Positions 1 through 9,462 of a stretch of DNA of 64,000 bases are shown piece by piece. The stretch spans positions 1 to 64,000 of the forward strand of contig CAZLWA010000072.1 in NCBI GenBank assembly GCA_964563165.1, in the 5' to 3' direction. The notes under the pieces are model-generated. The model was not told where the DNA came from and did not search any database. It worked only from the letters and a program-made list of their open reading frames with translations. The position numbers and the translations under genes were made by a program. Numbering within the stretch: position 1 is the first letter of the stretch; each line of letters starts with the position of its first letter. The stretch is from CAZLWA01 sp964563165. Lineage in GTDB: Bacteria; CLD3; SB21.

Positions 1-62
1 AAGTGGTAAGGCAGAGCTCTGCAAAAGCTCCATCAACAGTTCGACTCTGTTCGTCGCCTCCA
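1..62 (+). tRNA. tRNA-Cys(GCA), 5' truncated by window edge
   Basis: The D-loop remainder, the anticodon arm with loop CTGCAAA (anticodon GCA), the T arm (AACAG / TTCGACT / CTGTT) and the 3' acceptor strand CGTCGCC are all readable. They are followed by discriminator T and an encoded CCA at 60-62. The first 12-14 bases lie outside the window. It heads a tRNA group with tRNA-Leu and tRNA-Val. Confidence 0.85.
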
Positions 63-81
63 GGGTTATCCCGGATACTCA

Positions 82-168
82 GCTCGGATGGCGGAACTGG
101 TAGACGCACAGGACTTAAAATCCTGCGGGCCTTAACAGCCCGTGCCGGTTCGATTCCGGCTCCGAGCA
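82..168 (+). tRNA. tRNA-Leu(UAA)
   Basis: The acceptor strands GCTCGGA (82-88) and TCCGAGC (161-167) pair fully, with discriminator A168. The anticodon loop CTTAAAA gives UAA. A long variable arm (GGGC...GCCC) marks a class II tRNA, and the T arm GCCGG/CCGGC is perfect. CCA is not encoded, because CTT follows the discriminator. Confidence 0.95.
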
Positions 169-180
169 CTTTTTCAAACT

Positions 181-284
181 CAAAAGTTTGCGCCAAAGGC
201 GCATCAGCCTCTGGCTGAAAAAATCAAAAGTCAAAAGTTTTCACTGATCACTGATCACTGATAACTGTTCACTGATAACTGCCT
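181..284. repeat. Mosaic of short degenerate repeats between tRNA genes
   Basis: The spacer between tRNA-Leu and tRNA-Val consists of short related units. CAAAAGT occurs three times, there are GCGCC/GGCGC and CAGCC/GGCTG inverted pieces, and then a tandem run of CTGATCA, CTGATAA and CTGTTCA units (about 243-282). The same style of CTGATAACTG run recurs at 28345-28433, so this looks like a dispersed non-coding repeat family of this genome. Confidence 0.6.
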
Positions 285-358
285 GGACACATAGCTCAGT
301 TGGTTAGAGTACTACGTTGACATCGTAGGGGTCGCCGGTTCGAATCCAGCTGTGTCCA
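285..358 (+). tRNA. tRNA-Val(GAC); 3' end is part of a direct repeat
   Basis: The acceptor strands GGACACA (285-291) and TGTGTCC (351-357) pair fully, with discriminator A358. The anticodon loop TTGACAT gives GAC. The T stem GCCGG/CCAGC has one C-A mismatch (position 63 is A). That A and everything 3' of it lies inside the 34-bp repeat found again at 9643-9676, which suggests that an integrating element supplied the 3' end of the tRNA. Confidence 0.92.
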
Positions 359-380
359 CTCTGCTTATTTTTCCTTCCAA
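347..380. repeat. Left copy of 34-bp direct repeat (att-like, tRNA-Val 3' end)
   Basis: This stretch is identical over 34 bases to 9643-9676 and diverges at once on both sides. It starts at tRNA position 62 and runs 22 bases past the discriminator. Direct repeats of a tRNA 3' end at both ends of a block of unusual genes are the usual mark of site-specific integration by a tyrosine-recombinase element. No integrase gene is present between the copies. Confidence 0.75.
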
Positions 381-636
381 TAAGCCTCTAAATTTCTGGT
401 CTTTGAAACAAATTGATCTTCATTTCTTTCCTTGCTTCTTTTCATCATTGGCCGCATATTTGCATTCCATTCATCGTGGGGAACTTTCTCCTCACACCAA
501 TTGAATGAAGATAAAACCAACAATACCCGATGGGCTCGCTTGTATCAAAGAGAAATCTTACTTGCGTTCCCTTGTCGAGAACGTCATTTTCTCATTAAAG
601 CAGATTTTCATAAAAACGAATCTCACAGGAAGAATA

Positions 637-3600
637 GTGGCTAAAATATTATGCAGTGTATATGTCTTCCTGTCTGTTGCGTTTAGTGCTTTCTCACAGG
701 ACGCAGTTCTGACCTTACCGATCGGTCATTCCGATGCAGTCAAAGCCATTGCGGTAGACGTCAGCGGAAAATATCTTTTGTCAGGAGGCAGTGACGGGAA
801 AGTGTGTCTCTGGGAAATAGAAAAAAACCGCTTAATAAGGACTACGACGCACAAACATAAAGTTATAGCAGTTGCTTTTTTCACGAAGCAATCCTACTAC
901 CTCTCGGCTTCCGAAGATGGAATCATCAAGATTTATGAATTGAAATCGGGAATTGAAACCGCCTCTTTCGATGTAAAGATGACAATCAACGCGTTGGCGC
1001 TTAGCAGGGATGATCAGACGGCTATCGTATGCGGCACTTGGCTTAAAATAGTTAATCTGTCATCCGGAGAAATCACAGAGCAGGCCGGCCATGAATCTGG
1101 AATAGTCTGTATCACGGTATCAAATGACGGTCGCCAATTCGCCACAGGCGATTATAACGGGGAAATTCTTTTATGGAAATTAGAGTCAATTTCCGGGCAA
1201 CTCAGAGCCGCACTAAGTAAACGATTCAAGACCGAGCACAATATTCAGAAAGGACATTCTATTAAGGACATCCAATTTTCTCCGGAAGGGCGCTATATTG
1301 CCGTGGCGCCCCTTCCGGGAGACGTCAGTTTCATCGATCTGTCAAATGGGAATGAAAAAAAGATCTATCAAATGAATAATCATAGTTTTTTTTCAAAGAT
1401 GATTTTTTGCCAAGACAGTAGTAAGCTCTTTGGGCAATCATTCTCTGAGACATTTCTCATCAATACTGTAACAGGAAAGAAGATACAGAAGTGGAACTGG
1501 AACTGTACGTCAAACTATGCGATCTATGGGGACGGCCGGTTTATCGTCTTTGGCAATTCTAAAGAGGTTGAGATTTGGGATTGGCAGGGAGGCCGATGTC
1601 TCGGACAATTCAAATCGTCGACGCTGGCCGGCAACGTTCTCAAAATGGGCAAAACAGGCCGCTTGTATGTAGGAACAAGAGATGGAGTCCTGCTACAGGC
1701 AGAACTCAGCGATCGTCGTCACATCGGTACCTTGGCTAGGCAAGAGTCATCCGTCATCGGTATCAGCCTCGCCGCCGATGAAAGTCATATTCTGTATTGT
1801 GGTGTACTTGACACGCGCTTAATTAATTTGCGCAATGGTGTGATCGAAAAACAATACGATACGAAATCAATTACTGTATTCGAGCAAAGGCATACGGTGG
1901 CTTGGCTTTCTGAAAAAAGTTTTGTCTCAGTTGCCGACAAGACGTTACAATTTTGGACAACGGGTGGAGTGAAGCCCGATAAAATCTGGGATGGGCACAA
2001 GTATGAGATTTCATCGGTCGCGTCATTCCCGCCATTAGGACTGGTCGCATCGGGAGCTGGTGACAACTCCGTCAAGATTTGGAGCCAAAAGAAAGGTGAG
2101 CTAAAAACACTAATGGGTCACACATACGTTGTTCAAGACGTCAATTTTTCTTCGGATGGCGCCAGGCTTGTCTCAGCAAGCGGGGACCGGACCGTGCGAA
2201 TATGGGATCTCAAGAGCGGAAAGACTTCACAGATTATGCATGGTCACACAGGGGGCGTCCTGATCGCTAAGTTTACGCCTGACGATAAATATATTCTTTC
2301 CGGGAGCGATGACAAAAGTCTAATCCTGTGGGATGCGTCCACCGGAATAATGAAGAAGACATTCAAGGGGCATCAGGGCGAAATTCTCGATCTCACAATT
2401 TTTGATGACGGGCGTCATGCGATATCATTGTCTTCGGATCAGACACTAAAACTATGGGATTTGACCGTTGACCAGGTTGATAACAAAGAGCTACTAACTC
2501 TCGTGTTATTCAACGATGACCAATGGGTCATCTTTTCTCCGGACGGGAGGTTTGACGGTAGCCCGGACGGATTGCGTCAAATATATTTTGTTAACAATCT
2601 TAATGTCATCCCTCTAGAGAGTTTTTTTGAGAGGTTTTATACCCCTAACTTATGGGGTAGAATCATGATCGAAAAGAACCAGGAAAACAAAATTGAATCA
2701 AGGAGAATCTTGTTGGTGCCCCACGTTACTATTGCCGGTCCTCAAAACGACCGAATCTTTGATGAGCAATTTATCACATTGCAGGTTGAAGCAACCGATG
2801 CCGGTTCCGGTATGGACGAGATCCGGCTCTATCAAAACGGAAAACTTTTGCCCGACAATCAAGTGACAAAAAAAGAGACTCTTCAAGTTGGACGCAAATT
2901 CATTTGGACCTATGTTGTGGAACTTCTTCCAGGACGGAACGTTCTTCAAGCGACCGGCGTTAGTAAGGATAGAACGGAATCCGATCCAGTCTCGTGGAAT
3001 GCGGTGCGGAGCGGATTGTCAGCGGTCATCGATCTGTATATTCTTGCAGTTGGCATCAACAATTACCAGAATGAAACATACAATCTGAACTACGCACGTG
3101 CTGATGCAGAAGCCTTTGCCAGAACCGTGGATTCCTTGTCCAATGGGGTCTTCAAGAATATTTTTCACATTGACATATTTGATCAGGACGCTAAGAAAGA
3201 ATTGATACTTTCGAAGTTTGATGAAATTAGCGGCCGGGCCAGGCCGGGTGATGTCTTTATGTTTTACTATGCAGGCCACGGAGTTATGTCAGGCACCTTA
3301 AACGAAAGAGGAAGCGCCTCCGAGTTTTTCCTCATCCCATCAAATATTACGAAGCTCCATGGTGACTTAGATCAGCTGAAGACCAAAGCGATCTCTGCTG
3401 AGGAACTGAAACTATGGTGTGCAAAGGTCAAAGCGCAAAAGCAGTTAATCCTGCTGGATGCCTGTCAATCCGGGGGTGCTATTGAGTCGTTTGCGAGTGC
3501 AAATGGGAAAACAAGGGGTGATGCAAGTGAAAAAGCAATTGTTCAACTAGCAAGGAGCGCCGGAGTGGTGATGATGTCTGCCACTGGAACTGAGCAATTT

Positions 3601-3831
3601 GCTTCTGAATTTGGACAGCTGGGTCATGGCGTTTTCACATACGCCTTACTACAGGGAATATTAGGAGCGGCCGACGGCGGTCAAAAAGATGGAAAAATCA
3701 CCGTCAAGGAATTGGAAGCATACTTAAATGACAGGGTTCCGGAATTGACGCTTAAATATCGGGGGAAGGCACAGTATCCAAACACTTATTCCAGAGGGCA
3801 GGATTTTCCAATTTCTGTTATCGGAAAGTAA
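637..3831 (+). CDS. Secreted WD40-repeat caspase-family (peptidase C14) protein
   Basis: A 1,064-residue exported protein. I chose GTG 637 because AGGAAG lies just upstream and the product then begins with a clean signal peptide (MAKILCSVYVFLSVAFSAFSQ, split after SFSQ); an ATG at 505 would add 44 unconvincing residues. About residues 27-640 hold many WD40-type blades ending in forms such as VRIWDLKSG and LILWDASTG. A linker follows, then a caspase-like domain from about residue 802 with His881 (YYAGHG) and Cys943 (LLDACQSG). The C-terminal DGKITVKELEAYL segment resembles the calcium-loop-like tail common in bacterial caspase homologues. The dyad is intact, so it is probably an active cysteine protease with a propeller sensor or adaptor. 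Substrate unknown. It is the first gene of the repeat-bounded island. Confidence 0.9.
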   Translation: MAKILCSVYVFLSVAFSAFSQDAVLTLPIGHSDAVKAIAVDVSGKYLLSGGSDGKVCLWEIEKNRLIRTTTHKHKVIAVAFFTKQSYYLSASEDGIIKIYELKSGIETASFDVKMTINALALSRDDQTAIVCGTWLKIVNLSSGEITEQAGHESGIVCITVSNDGRQFATGDYNGEILLWKLESISGQLRAALSKRFKTEHNIQKGHSIKDIQFSPEGRYIAVAPLPGDVSFIDLSNGNEKKIYQMNNHSFFSKMIFCQDSSKLFGQSFSETFLINTVTGKKIQKWNWNCTSNYAIYGDGRFIVFGNSKEVEIWDWQGGRCLGQFKSSTLAGNVLKMGKTGRLYVGTRDGVLLQAELSDRRHIGTLARQESSVIGISLAADESHILYCGVLDTRLINLRNGVIEKQYDTKSITVFEQRHTVAWLSEKSFVSVADKTLQFWTTGGVKPDKIWDGHKYEISSVASFPPLGLVASGAGDNSVKIWSQKKGELKTLMGHTYVVQDVNFSSDGARLVSASGDRTVRIWDLKSGKTSQIMHGHTGGVLIAKFTPDDKYILSGSDDKSLILWDASTGIMKKTFKGHQGEILDLTIFDDGRHAISLSSDQTLKLWDLTVDQVDNKELLTLVLFNDDQWVIFSPDGRFDGSPDGLRQIYFVNNLNVIPLESFFERFYTPNLWGRIMIEKNQENKIESRRILLVPHVTIAGPQNDRIFDEQFITLQVEATDAGSGMDEIRLYQNGKLLPDNQVTKKETLQVGRKFIWTYVVELLPGRNVLQATGVSKDRTESDPVSWNAVRSGLSAVIDLYILAVGINNYQNETYNLNYARADAEAFARTVDSLSNGVFKNIFHIDIFDQDAKKELILSKFDEISGRARPGDVFMFYYAGHGVMSGTLNERGSASEFFLIPSNITKLHGDLDQLKTKAISAEELKLWCAKVKAQKQLILLDACQSGGAIESFASANGKTRGDASEKAIVQLARSAGVVMMSATGTEQFASEFGQLGHGVFTYALLQGILGAADGGQKDGKITVKELEAYLNDRVPELTLKYRGKAQYPNTYSRGQDFPISVIGK

Positions 3832-3947
3832 GTTGACGTGAAAATCTGTAAGCGGATTCAAATGACAAATTTCGCCTGATGTCGTTTGATAAAACATTCA
3901 ATTAGATTTGTGACTGGAAAGTTAAAGTACATGGCTTTTGTTTGATT

Positions 3948-4106
3948 TTCACTTTCACCTTTGTTGACACATCAGGCCATATAACCCGCGCCTTGAATAG
4001 GGACTTTGATTATATTAGGTACGTTGACGATTTTTTTTCTTTTGCAGACTCGGCGAAGAGCGCGTGGGTGATCAATCGTCAAGGCGTGATTATATGGCCA
4101 AAGTGA
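3948..4106 (+). pseudogene. Remnant of a WG-repeat protein
   Basis: An open frame without a usable start ends at TGA 4104-4106 and reads FTFVDTSGHIT..., later SAWVINRQGVIIWPK. These are typical WG-repeat phrases (aromatic-x-x-D/N-x-x-G-x-I). A stop codon lies upstream at 3903-3905 and no ribosome-binding site is seen, so it looks like the 3' stump of a lost gene related in type to the one at 5690. The rest of 3832-4142 shows nothing else. Confidence 0.4.
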
Positions 4107-4142
4107 AATAAAAGTTTGCCGCAATTTGATAAAGGATAATTT

Positions 4143-5516
4143 ATGAATAAACGAAAGCCAATCTATCTCGGCAATATCCTGCAGAATTTCGTCGTTTTTT
4201 TCGTCATCGTATTTCTTATTTCCGGTTGTGGTGGTCCCAAAATAAAGCCTCGCGCTGAAATGACTCTTCCTGAGAATTCATACATCTCTGATTTTACACT
4301 GATCAACGATTCGGCTGAAGTTAAGATTATGAAAAGAGGCAATGACAGCATTTTTTCGTGGCTGGAGAGAGACAAGGAACCCCGCTTCATTGAAAAATAC
4401 GTGCCCTGGTCCAGTCGCTCCGGCGAAAGTAACGAGCGCGCAACCGTGAAAGTGCAAATCGATCCACAATACGGAAAGGTGATTGAAAGTGTTGTCTACG
4501 ACAGCTCGAAATCTCCGGATGTTGTTTTCGCAAAAAATAAGACTCATTATGTCAGGATTCGTGGTCATATGTTCGGGCCTTTTCCGTGCAACGTACCTTC
4601 AGAAGACGAGGAGCATTCAGCGTACTGTATTGGTGGATTATGCGACAACGGAAAAAACTATGGATTCATGTATGTTCAAAAGAATGACCTGTACATAAAG
4701 GTTAATTCAAGGGTCTTTGGTCCTCTTAGTGGTTTTCGTCGAGGCGGTGGTGCTATCCTAAGCGATTACTGGTGGTATCGTCATGACGAATTGAGCGCGA
4801 TCTCACTTTCCCTGGAAGGAAACGATTTTTATTTTACATATTTTGATTCGAAGAATCATTTCCACCTTCGGATAAATGACTCAGTTGTATCCTTCTCCGA
4901 CACACCGCATTATCTAAGGCTTTATGACAAGTGTAACGTAAAGTACTATCTTACAAGGTTCAATACGGACTCAACTGGAGATTGGTATTATTTTCATACA
5001 TCAGATTCAATCTACGGACCACTCGAGCCAGAGTTGGTATGGAAGGACCCAAGCACAGACTGGGAATCTTTTGAGGTATCGGATGATGGCAAGTCGTTCA
5101 TATTTGCGTACAGGACACCGTCGGGTCACCACTTCGTGAGGGTCAATCAAAGGGTATTTGGACCTTTTGATAATGTTAAGAAGCCATTGATTAGCCGAAA
5201 CGGAAAGAACTATTCATATTATTTTACAAAAGGCGAGTCAGACGGGGTATGCGTCAACGGAACCGCTATGGAATTGACGATAGGCTGGAGAGGAGAGTTC
5301 TGGTCATATGTGGACTTGAATGACCTACAGCCAAATGCCAAGTGGCTTGCCGCTTGTTACGGAGACCGTTCTGATCAATACCTGGTGGTAGTCAACGGAG
5401 AAAAAATGTTTGGGCCATTCAGTTATATCACATATCGATATGACAGAGAGGGTCGGTTGATAATTGCTTATCGAAAGCCTGAGCAAGAAAAAATCGAAAT
5501 CGCAGAAGTTGAATAA
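4143..5516 (+). CDS. Lipoprotein with recurring FGPF motifs
   Basis: A 457-residue predicted lipoprotein: a basic N terminus, a hydrophobic stretch ending in the lipobox LISGC (Cys about residue 29), and AAAGGA upstream of ATG. The mature part carries an irregularly spaced motif of the form V-N-x-R-V-F-G-P-F/L (near residues 142, 189, 290, 338 and 423). Each copy follows a beta-rich block, so a propeller-like or WG-like repeat fold is likely. I do not recognise the family. It follows the WD40-caspase in the same orientation and precedes the WG-repeat lipoprotein, both also exported, which suggests a shared extracytoplasmic role. Confidence 0.75.
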   Translation: MNKRKPIYLGNILQNFVVFFVIVFLISGCGGPKIKPRAEMTLPENSYISDFTLINDSAEVKIMKRGNDSIFSWLERDKEPRFIEKYVPWSSRSGESNERATVKVQIDPQYGKVIESVVYDSSKSPDVVFAKNKTHYVRIRGHMFGPFPCNVPSEDEEHSAYCIGGLCDNGKNYGFMYVQKNDLYIKVNSRVFGPLSGFRRGGGAILSDYWWYRHDELSAISLSLEGNDFYFTYFDSKNHFHLRINDSVVSFSDTPHYLRLYDKCNVKYYLTRFNTDSTGDWYYFHTSDSIYGPLEPELVWKDPSTDWESFEVSDDGKSFIFAYRTPSGHHFVRVNQRVFGPFDNVKKPLISRNGKNYSYYFTKGESDGVCVNGTAMELTIGWRGEFWSYVDLNDLQPNAKWLAACYGDRSDQYLVVVNGEKMFGPFSYITYRYDREGRLIIAYRKPEQEKIEIAEVE

Positions 5517-5689
5517 TATCGAAATTAATTTTACGTGAGAGGATTGAGATATGAGATCCTAAGTGTATTGGCGGTTGTTCATCGTACATGTTTGCAATCA
5601 AAGGCTTTGCCATATGAGACCATCACAAGGCCGCCGATCATAATCGTGACCGACAAGTCCTATCCCATCTTTATCGTTAGGAACTGGCT

Positions 5690-7225
5690 ATGAAGAAATC
5701 AGATTTAACATATGTGATACTTGCGACTACGTTTCTTCTTTTAAACGGGTGCAGAAAAACGGTCAGTCACATTTATCCTGTTCCACAGGGTGACAAGTGG
5801 TCATTTATTGATAGTGCTGGTAAAGAATTGGGATATGGTCCATTTGAATGGGTAAAGCCGATCACTCAGCATAGATTTGCGATAGTAGTTACAGCGTGTC
5901 AGTACGATCAAGATGACTTGGTTGATGCCAAATTTGGCTTGATCGACGCGAATGGAGGATTAGTACTGGATACTACTTTTAGCTTCATTCGACCGTTGGA
6001 AGATGACCGTTTTGTGTTGGTTAGCAATGGTGGAGTGCGTCATCCCCACTTCACTGGTAACCTGGGTGGCTACGAAGATGGAGAATGGGGCCTCTATGAC
6101 CTTCAAACCAGTTCTATAATAATGCCTTGTATTTACAGTTTCATTGATGAACCAGCTGACAGTATTATCCGATTTCAAAAAAATATTTTCGAATGGGGCG
6201 TTTTTGATTTAAGGAAGAAGACCGAATTGGAAATCAAGTATCAACACCTTGGCGGTTTTAGCTATGGGATGGCTGTCGCGACATTTAAACTTAAATATGG
6301 TCTCATTGATGCTAAAGGGAGGTGGATAATCGAACCTAAGTATGATTTTCTGGATCTAAACGATGAGGGCAACTTAGTTTTTCGGTTAGGAACTGAGAAA
6401 GGCATCATGGATACATCATGCCACATCAAACGATTGGCTAACAAAGAAGGGTATGCTGATTCGAGCATGATTTGGTATTCAGGCGGAGCAAGTCACTACG
6501 AGGCTACCGGAATAAGCAACGGCTTGCTGTATGAAGGAAAGCCCGTTGAAGGCTTAAAGTGGATACCCAAACGTGTAGACGGAGTTCGCGGATGGGCCAT
6601 GTCAATTGATAGATATAAGGCCTTTCAAAAAGCCAAACTACTTGTAGAAAAATTTGGACCCAAATATGTTGTTCATGACGTTTTTGATGAAATAATACTC
6701 TTTGAAGCTGATTCAGTTTGCGGCGCCTGCAATTGGAAGGGAGAAAAGCTAATCGAGAAACCAGGATCTCCTCGTTTGGGGTCCAGAGTGATGGAGCATG
6801 GATTCCGGAGCTCGATGGTTTCGTCTCCTGGAAACTTGATTGAAGATGATCGGGATGTGCGATCTATAAAAATGAAATACGATCACTGGATTAAATTTGG
6901 GGAGGATTGGTATTCCTTGGTCGATGGAAAAATCATTGAGATTGGACATGATTCTGTTGTAATTGTTAAGCCCGACCATATCTTGCTATGTAATCCAAAG
7001 GGTTCCAAGATAATTAGTCGGAGCGGCGGTTCTGTGCAGATTCATGGTATGGTGCTCAACGCGTTTTCATTCAGTGACGGAATGATATTGGTCCAATCGA
7101 ATTCAGATTCTGCTTATTACTTTAACTCATCCATGAGAAAAATATGGGGAGGACCATTCGGTAAATCGGTAAAATTGTTTCGCGACAGACAAGCCGACCC
7201 TTCAGACTATGCGAAGCAGCAATGA
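5690..7225 (+). CDS. WG-repeat lipoprotein
   Basis: A 511-residue lipoprotein with lipobox LLNGC (Cys about residue 21). At least five WG-type repeats are readable, for example DKWSFIDSAGKELGYGPF, KFGLIDANGGLVLD, EWGLYDLQTSSIIMP, EWGVFDLRKKTELEI and KYGLIDAKGRWIIEP. The C-terminal half is less repetitive but contains another GGPFG motif like those in the lipoprotein upstream. WG repeats are thought to form beta-rich binding surfaces; no enzymatic role is indicated. The start is supported by AGGA eight bases upstream of ATG. It is the last plus-strand gene of the island and converges on the caspase gene at 7342. Confidence 0.85.
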   Translation: MKKSDLTYVILATTFLLLNGCRKTVSHIYPVPQGDKWSFIDSAGKELGYGPFEWVKPITQHRFAIVVTACQYDQDDLVDAKFGLIDANGGLVLDTTFSFIRPLEDDRFVLVSNGGVRHPHFTGNLGGYEDGEWGLYDLQTSSIIMPCIYSFIDEPADSIIRFQKNIFEWGVFDLRKKTELEIKYQHLGGFSYGMAVATFKLKYGLIDAKGRWIIEPKYDFLDLNDEGNLVFRLGTEKGIMDTSCHIKRLANKEGYADSSMIWYSGGASHYEATGISNGLLYEGKPVEGLKWIPKRVDGVRGWAMSIDRYKAFQKAKLLVEKFGPKYVVHDVFDEIILFEADSVCGACNWKGEKLIEKPGSPRLGSRVMEHGFRSSMVSSPGNLIEDDRDVRSIKMKYDHWIKFGEDWYSLVDGKIIEIGHDSVVIVKPDHILLCNPKGSKIISRSGGSVQIHGMVLNAFSFSDGMILVQSNSDSAYYFNSSMRKIWGGPFGKSVKLFRDRQADPSDYAKQQ

Positions 7226-7341
7226 AACGAGGCTCGCTTTCTTTTCTTTGAACAGTTTGACGGTGAACTGTATTTGATTATTCTGTGCTCCGTACCAACC
7301 TCCAATTCCGTACAAGGTCTTAAAAAGAAACAGGCAGTTCT

Positions 7342-8658
7342 TCATTTCTTTTTCAGTTCAATGAGCATTTGGTCAGGATTTTCCGTTTGCAATGTCGGAT
7401 TCTGTTCTTTGTCAAGCTGCACGGCAGTTGAAACTATTTTCTTGTTAATGTAACTAAAGATCTCATTCGCACTGAGCTTATTATCATGATTGATGTCTGT
7501 TTCAGGATCTTTGATCGCCGCGAACAAGTAGTACGTGAACAATCCATGTTTCTTGTCAGGATAAATGGTGCTGTATTGATTGTCTTGTGATGCGCTAAAG
7601 ACCGTCATTCCTCGCGGAGCCTTTGGAATCTTTGGTACCAGCGTGATTCCTTTGACCGCAGTTAATGTTTGTTGTTTCTCACCGCGGTAAGAAACTCCAC
7701 TAAAGCAAGCGTCTAAAAAGAAAACAGATTTTTTGATCTTCATGGCTGTAATATTGGAGTAGATGTCGGATAATTTATATCCGGTCGCGCCGGCATAATT
7801 CGGATCGCTGTCATAGGCTATTAAATAGGCTTCTTTAGAATCAATGTCCGGAGAACCATGCCCGGAGTAAAACACAATAACTTCGGCATCGGGATTGTTC
7901 TTGGTTCTCTTGGCTAACCACCCGTTTTGCGAGAATATTTTATCGAATTCCACTTTTGTCGCATTTTCATTAACCTTGAAATAAATGTTTTCCTCAGGGA
8001 CGCCGAATGCTTTTGCAGCGTAAACTTTAAAGGCATTCGCGTCATTCGCGGCGAAGTCCGCATTTGGAGCGGTCTTGTATTGCTCTATACCTATTATCAC
8101 AGCATATCTATTTTGATTGAGGGAGACATCGAGTTGAGGCCCTTCGTCAATATTTGTAGAGGTTGATTGTTGAGATAATTCTTGCTTGCTCTGAACTCCA
8201 CTTATTTTCTGCGCCATAGAAGATACCAAATCGAGCATTCCATCAATATCACCTTTGTATTTGTCATTAATCGATTTTTCTATTTCGCCAGTTTCCACAG
8301 TGATCAAATTTAAAGTCAATGTGTATGTTTGACCAAGTTTTCCCAAATCACCAGTAATTATCTTTTCGGCAGCTACCATCTTACCGAACTTTACCGCAAC
8401 GTTATTATCAACAAGATCTGACCTACTAAAATTTTGCTCTTTGAGTATTGCTTCCATATCAGATCGCTGAAGTACTCTGAACATGTCTGTTTGTGATAAT
8501 GACGATATGAACTGAACGGTCAGTATCTGAGCGTCATTTTGGCTCGCTCCGGTAATGACGTTGAAATCAATAACGACCACGGTGGGCTTTTTTTGTTGGC
8601 AAAAAGATGTTGAGGTCAAGAATAAGACGCTGCAAAGAATCAAGAATAGATACTTCAT
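7342..8658 (-). CDS. Secreted caspase-family protease with CsgG/FlgO-like N-terminal domain
   Basis: A 438-residue protein. I chose ATG at 8658: AAGGGA lies seven bases upstream and the signal peptide then begins at the first residue (MKYLFLILCSVLFLTSTSFC). Residues about 23-140 (VVVIDFNV... FRVLQRSDMEAILKEQ... KIITGDLGKLGQTYTL) match the periplasmic lipoprotein-assembly fold of CsgG/FlgO. A caspase domain follows, with His267 (FYSGHG) and Cys318 (FLDACFSG). The tail DINHDNKLSANEIF is EF-hand-like. It is convergent with the WG-repeat gene. Its second caspase-type domain and shared export route tie it to the WD40-caspase at the other end of the island. Confidence 0.9.
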   Translation of the reverse strand: MKYLFLILCSVLFLTSTSFCQQKKPTVVVIDFNVITGASQNDAQILTVQFISSLSQTDMFRVLQRSDMEAILKEQNFSRSDLVDNNVAVKFGKMVAAEKIITGDLGKLGQTYTLTLNLITVETGEIEKSINDKYKGDIDGMLDLVSSMAQKISGVQSKQELSQQSTSTNIDEGPQLDVSLNQNRYAVIIGIEQYKTAPNADFAANDANAFKVYAAKAFGVPEENIYFKVNENATKVEFDKIFSQNGWLAKRTKNNPDAEVIVFYSGHGSPDIDSKEAYLIAYDSDPNYAGATGYKLSDIYSNITAMKIKKSVFFLDACFSGVSYRGEKQQTLTAVKGITLVPKIPKAPRGMTVFSASQDNQYSTIYPDKKHGLFTYYLFAAIKDPETDINHDNKLSANEIFSYINKKIVSTAVQLDKEQNPTLQTENPDQMLIELKKK

Positions 8659-8919
8659 GACGTATCCCTTCATTAGTAAGACAATTGATTGTATTTCCGA
8701 ATCACATGTTCTGACTTTACAAAATGTTTTAGCGATCCCGATTGAGCATGGAGATACCTGATAGAAATTTGGATTGTCGGGACATTGAAATTCTATATAA
8801 TGATCAAAAAATGATCTGAAAGGACGTAGAAATCTAGCAACCGTTACTGATTTCCGCAAGTTCTAACTTGCAGTTTCAAACATGAATCTACTTGTATCGG
8901 AAAATGTTCCGCAATAATA

Positions 8920-9462
8920 TTAGTTCTGGATGCATCGAACTGACATGGCGAGAACCTTATAGTTGAGGCTATTCAAGTCGGCGTGATTTGGATGCACGCT
9001 CAGGTTCCACGCAGTTGTAATATCATGCTCCGTCGAGGACCACAAGTACGCATCGGATCCGAGGTCGTAGGAACCATGACTGGTGCCCAAACCGCCGAAC
9101 ACAACATTAAATCCCGAACTGCCTCCCTGAATGAGTTTCTCATAGGCGATCTTTGCATCTGGTCCAAGATAGTTCAACAATTGTTCAAATTCCATTTCAC
9201 TTGGAAGATGCCAGCCAGGAGGAACAGCTTTCTTTGCAACTTCCCACGTATAAAGTCTGCCAAACTTGTTACAGTTGTCTAAGTTATCATCCCAGCACTC
9301 AGATTCTTTGCCCGCATCGAAGTTCAAATTTTCCGCCATCCATATCTGGCTTTCAATCTTGACTGTCTTGTAAGACTTGCCATCGCGCGTATCCTTAAAT
9401 GAATTGCTTTGCTGCCAGAGCGATGGAGCCAATAATAATAGAATGATATAGACAATTGTCAT
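8920..9462 (-). CDS. FISUMP-domain protein (Fibrobacter succinogenes paralogous family)
   Basis: A 180-residue protein with an N-terminal hydrophobic export signal and one complete FISUMP domain. The family hallmarks are in order: DGKSYKTVKIESQIWMAENL, GRLYTWEVAKKAVPPGWHLP, SEMEFEQLLNYLG, GLGTSHGSYDLG, YLWSSTEHD and SVRCIQN. The domain is known from surface and secreted proteins of FCB bacteria; its function is not established and it may bind ligands. It lies upstream of, and in the same direction as, the CsgG-caspase gene. Confidence 0.85.
   Translation of the reverse strand: MTIVYIILLLLAPSLWQQSNSFKDTRDGKSYKTVKIESQIWMAENLNFDAGKESECWDDNLDNCNKFGRLYTWEVAKKAVPPGWHLPSEMEFEQLLNYLGPDAKIAYEKLIQGGSSGFNVVFGGLGTSHGSYDLGSDAYLWSSTEHDITTAWNLSVHPNHADLNSLNYKVLAMSVRCIQN

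Noticed and set aside
3..218. 71-residue ORF across the tRNA genes
   Set aside because: It runs through tRNA-Cys and tRNA-Leu and has no coding character.
241..283. Possible CRISPR-like array (CTGATAACTG runs)
   Set aside because: Units are short, degenerate and directly adjacent; there are no unique spacers of constant length and no cas genes.
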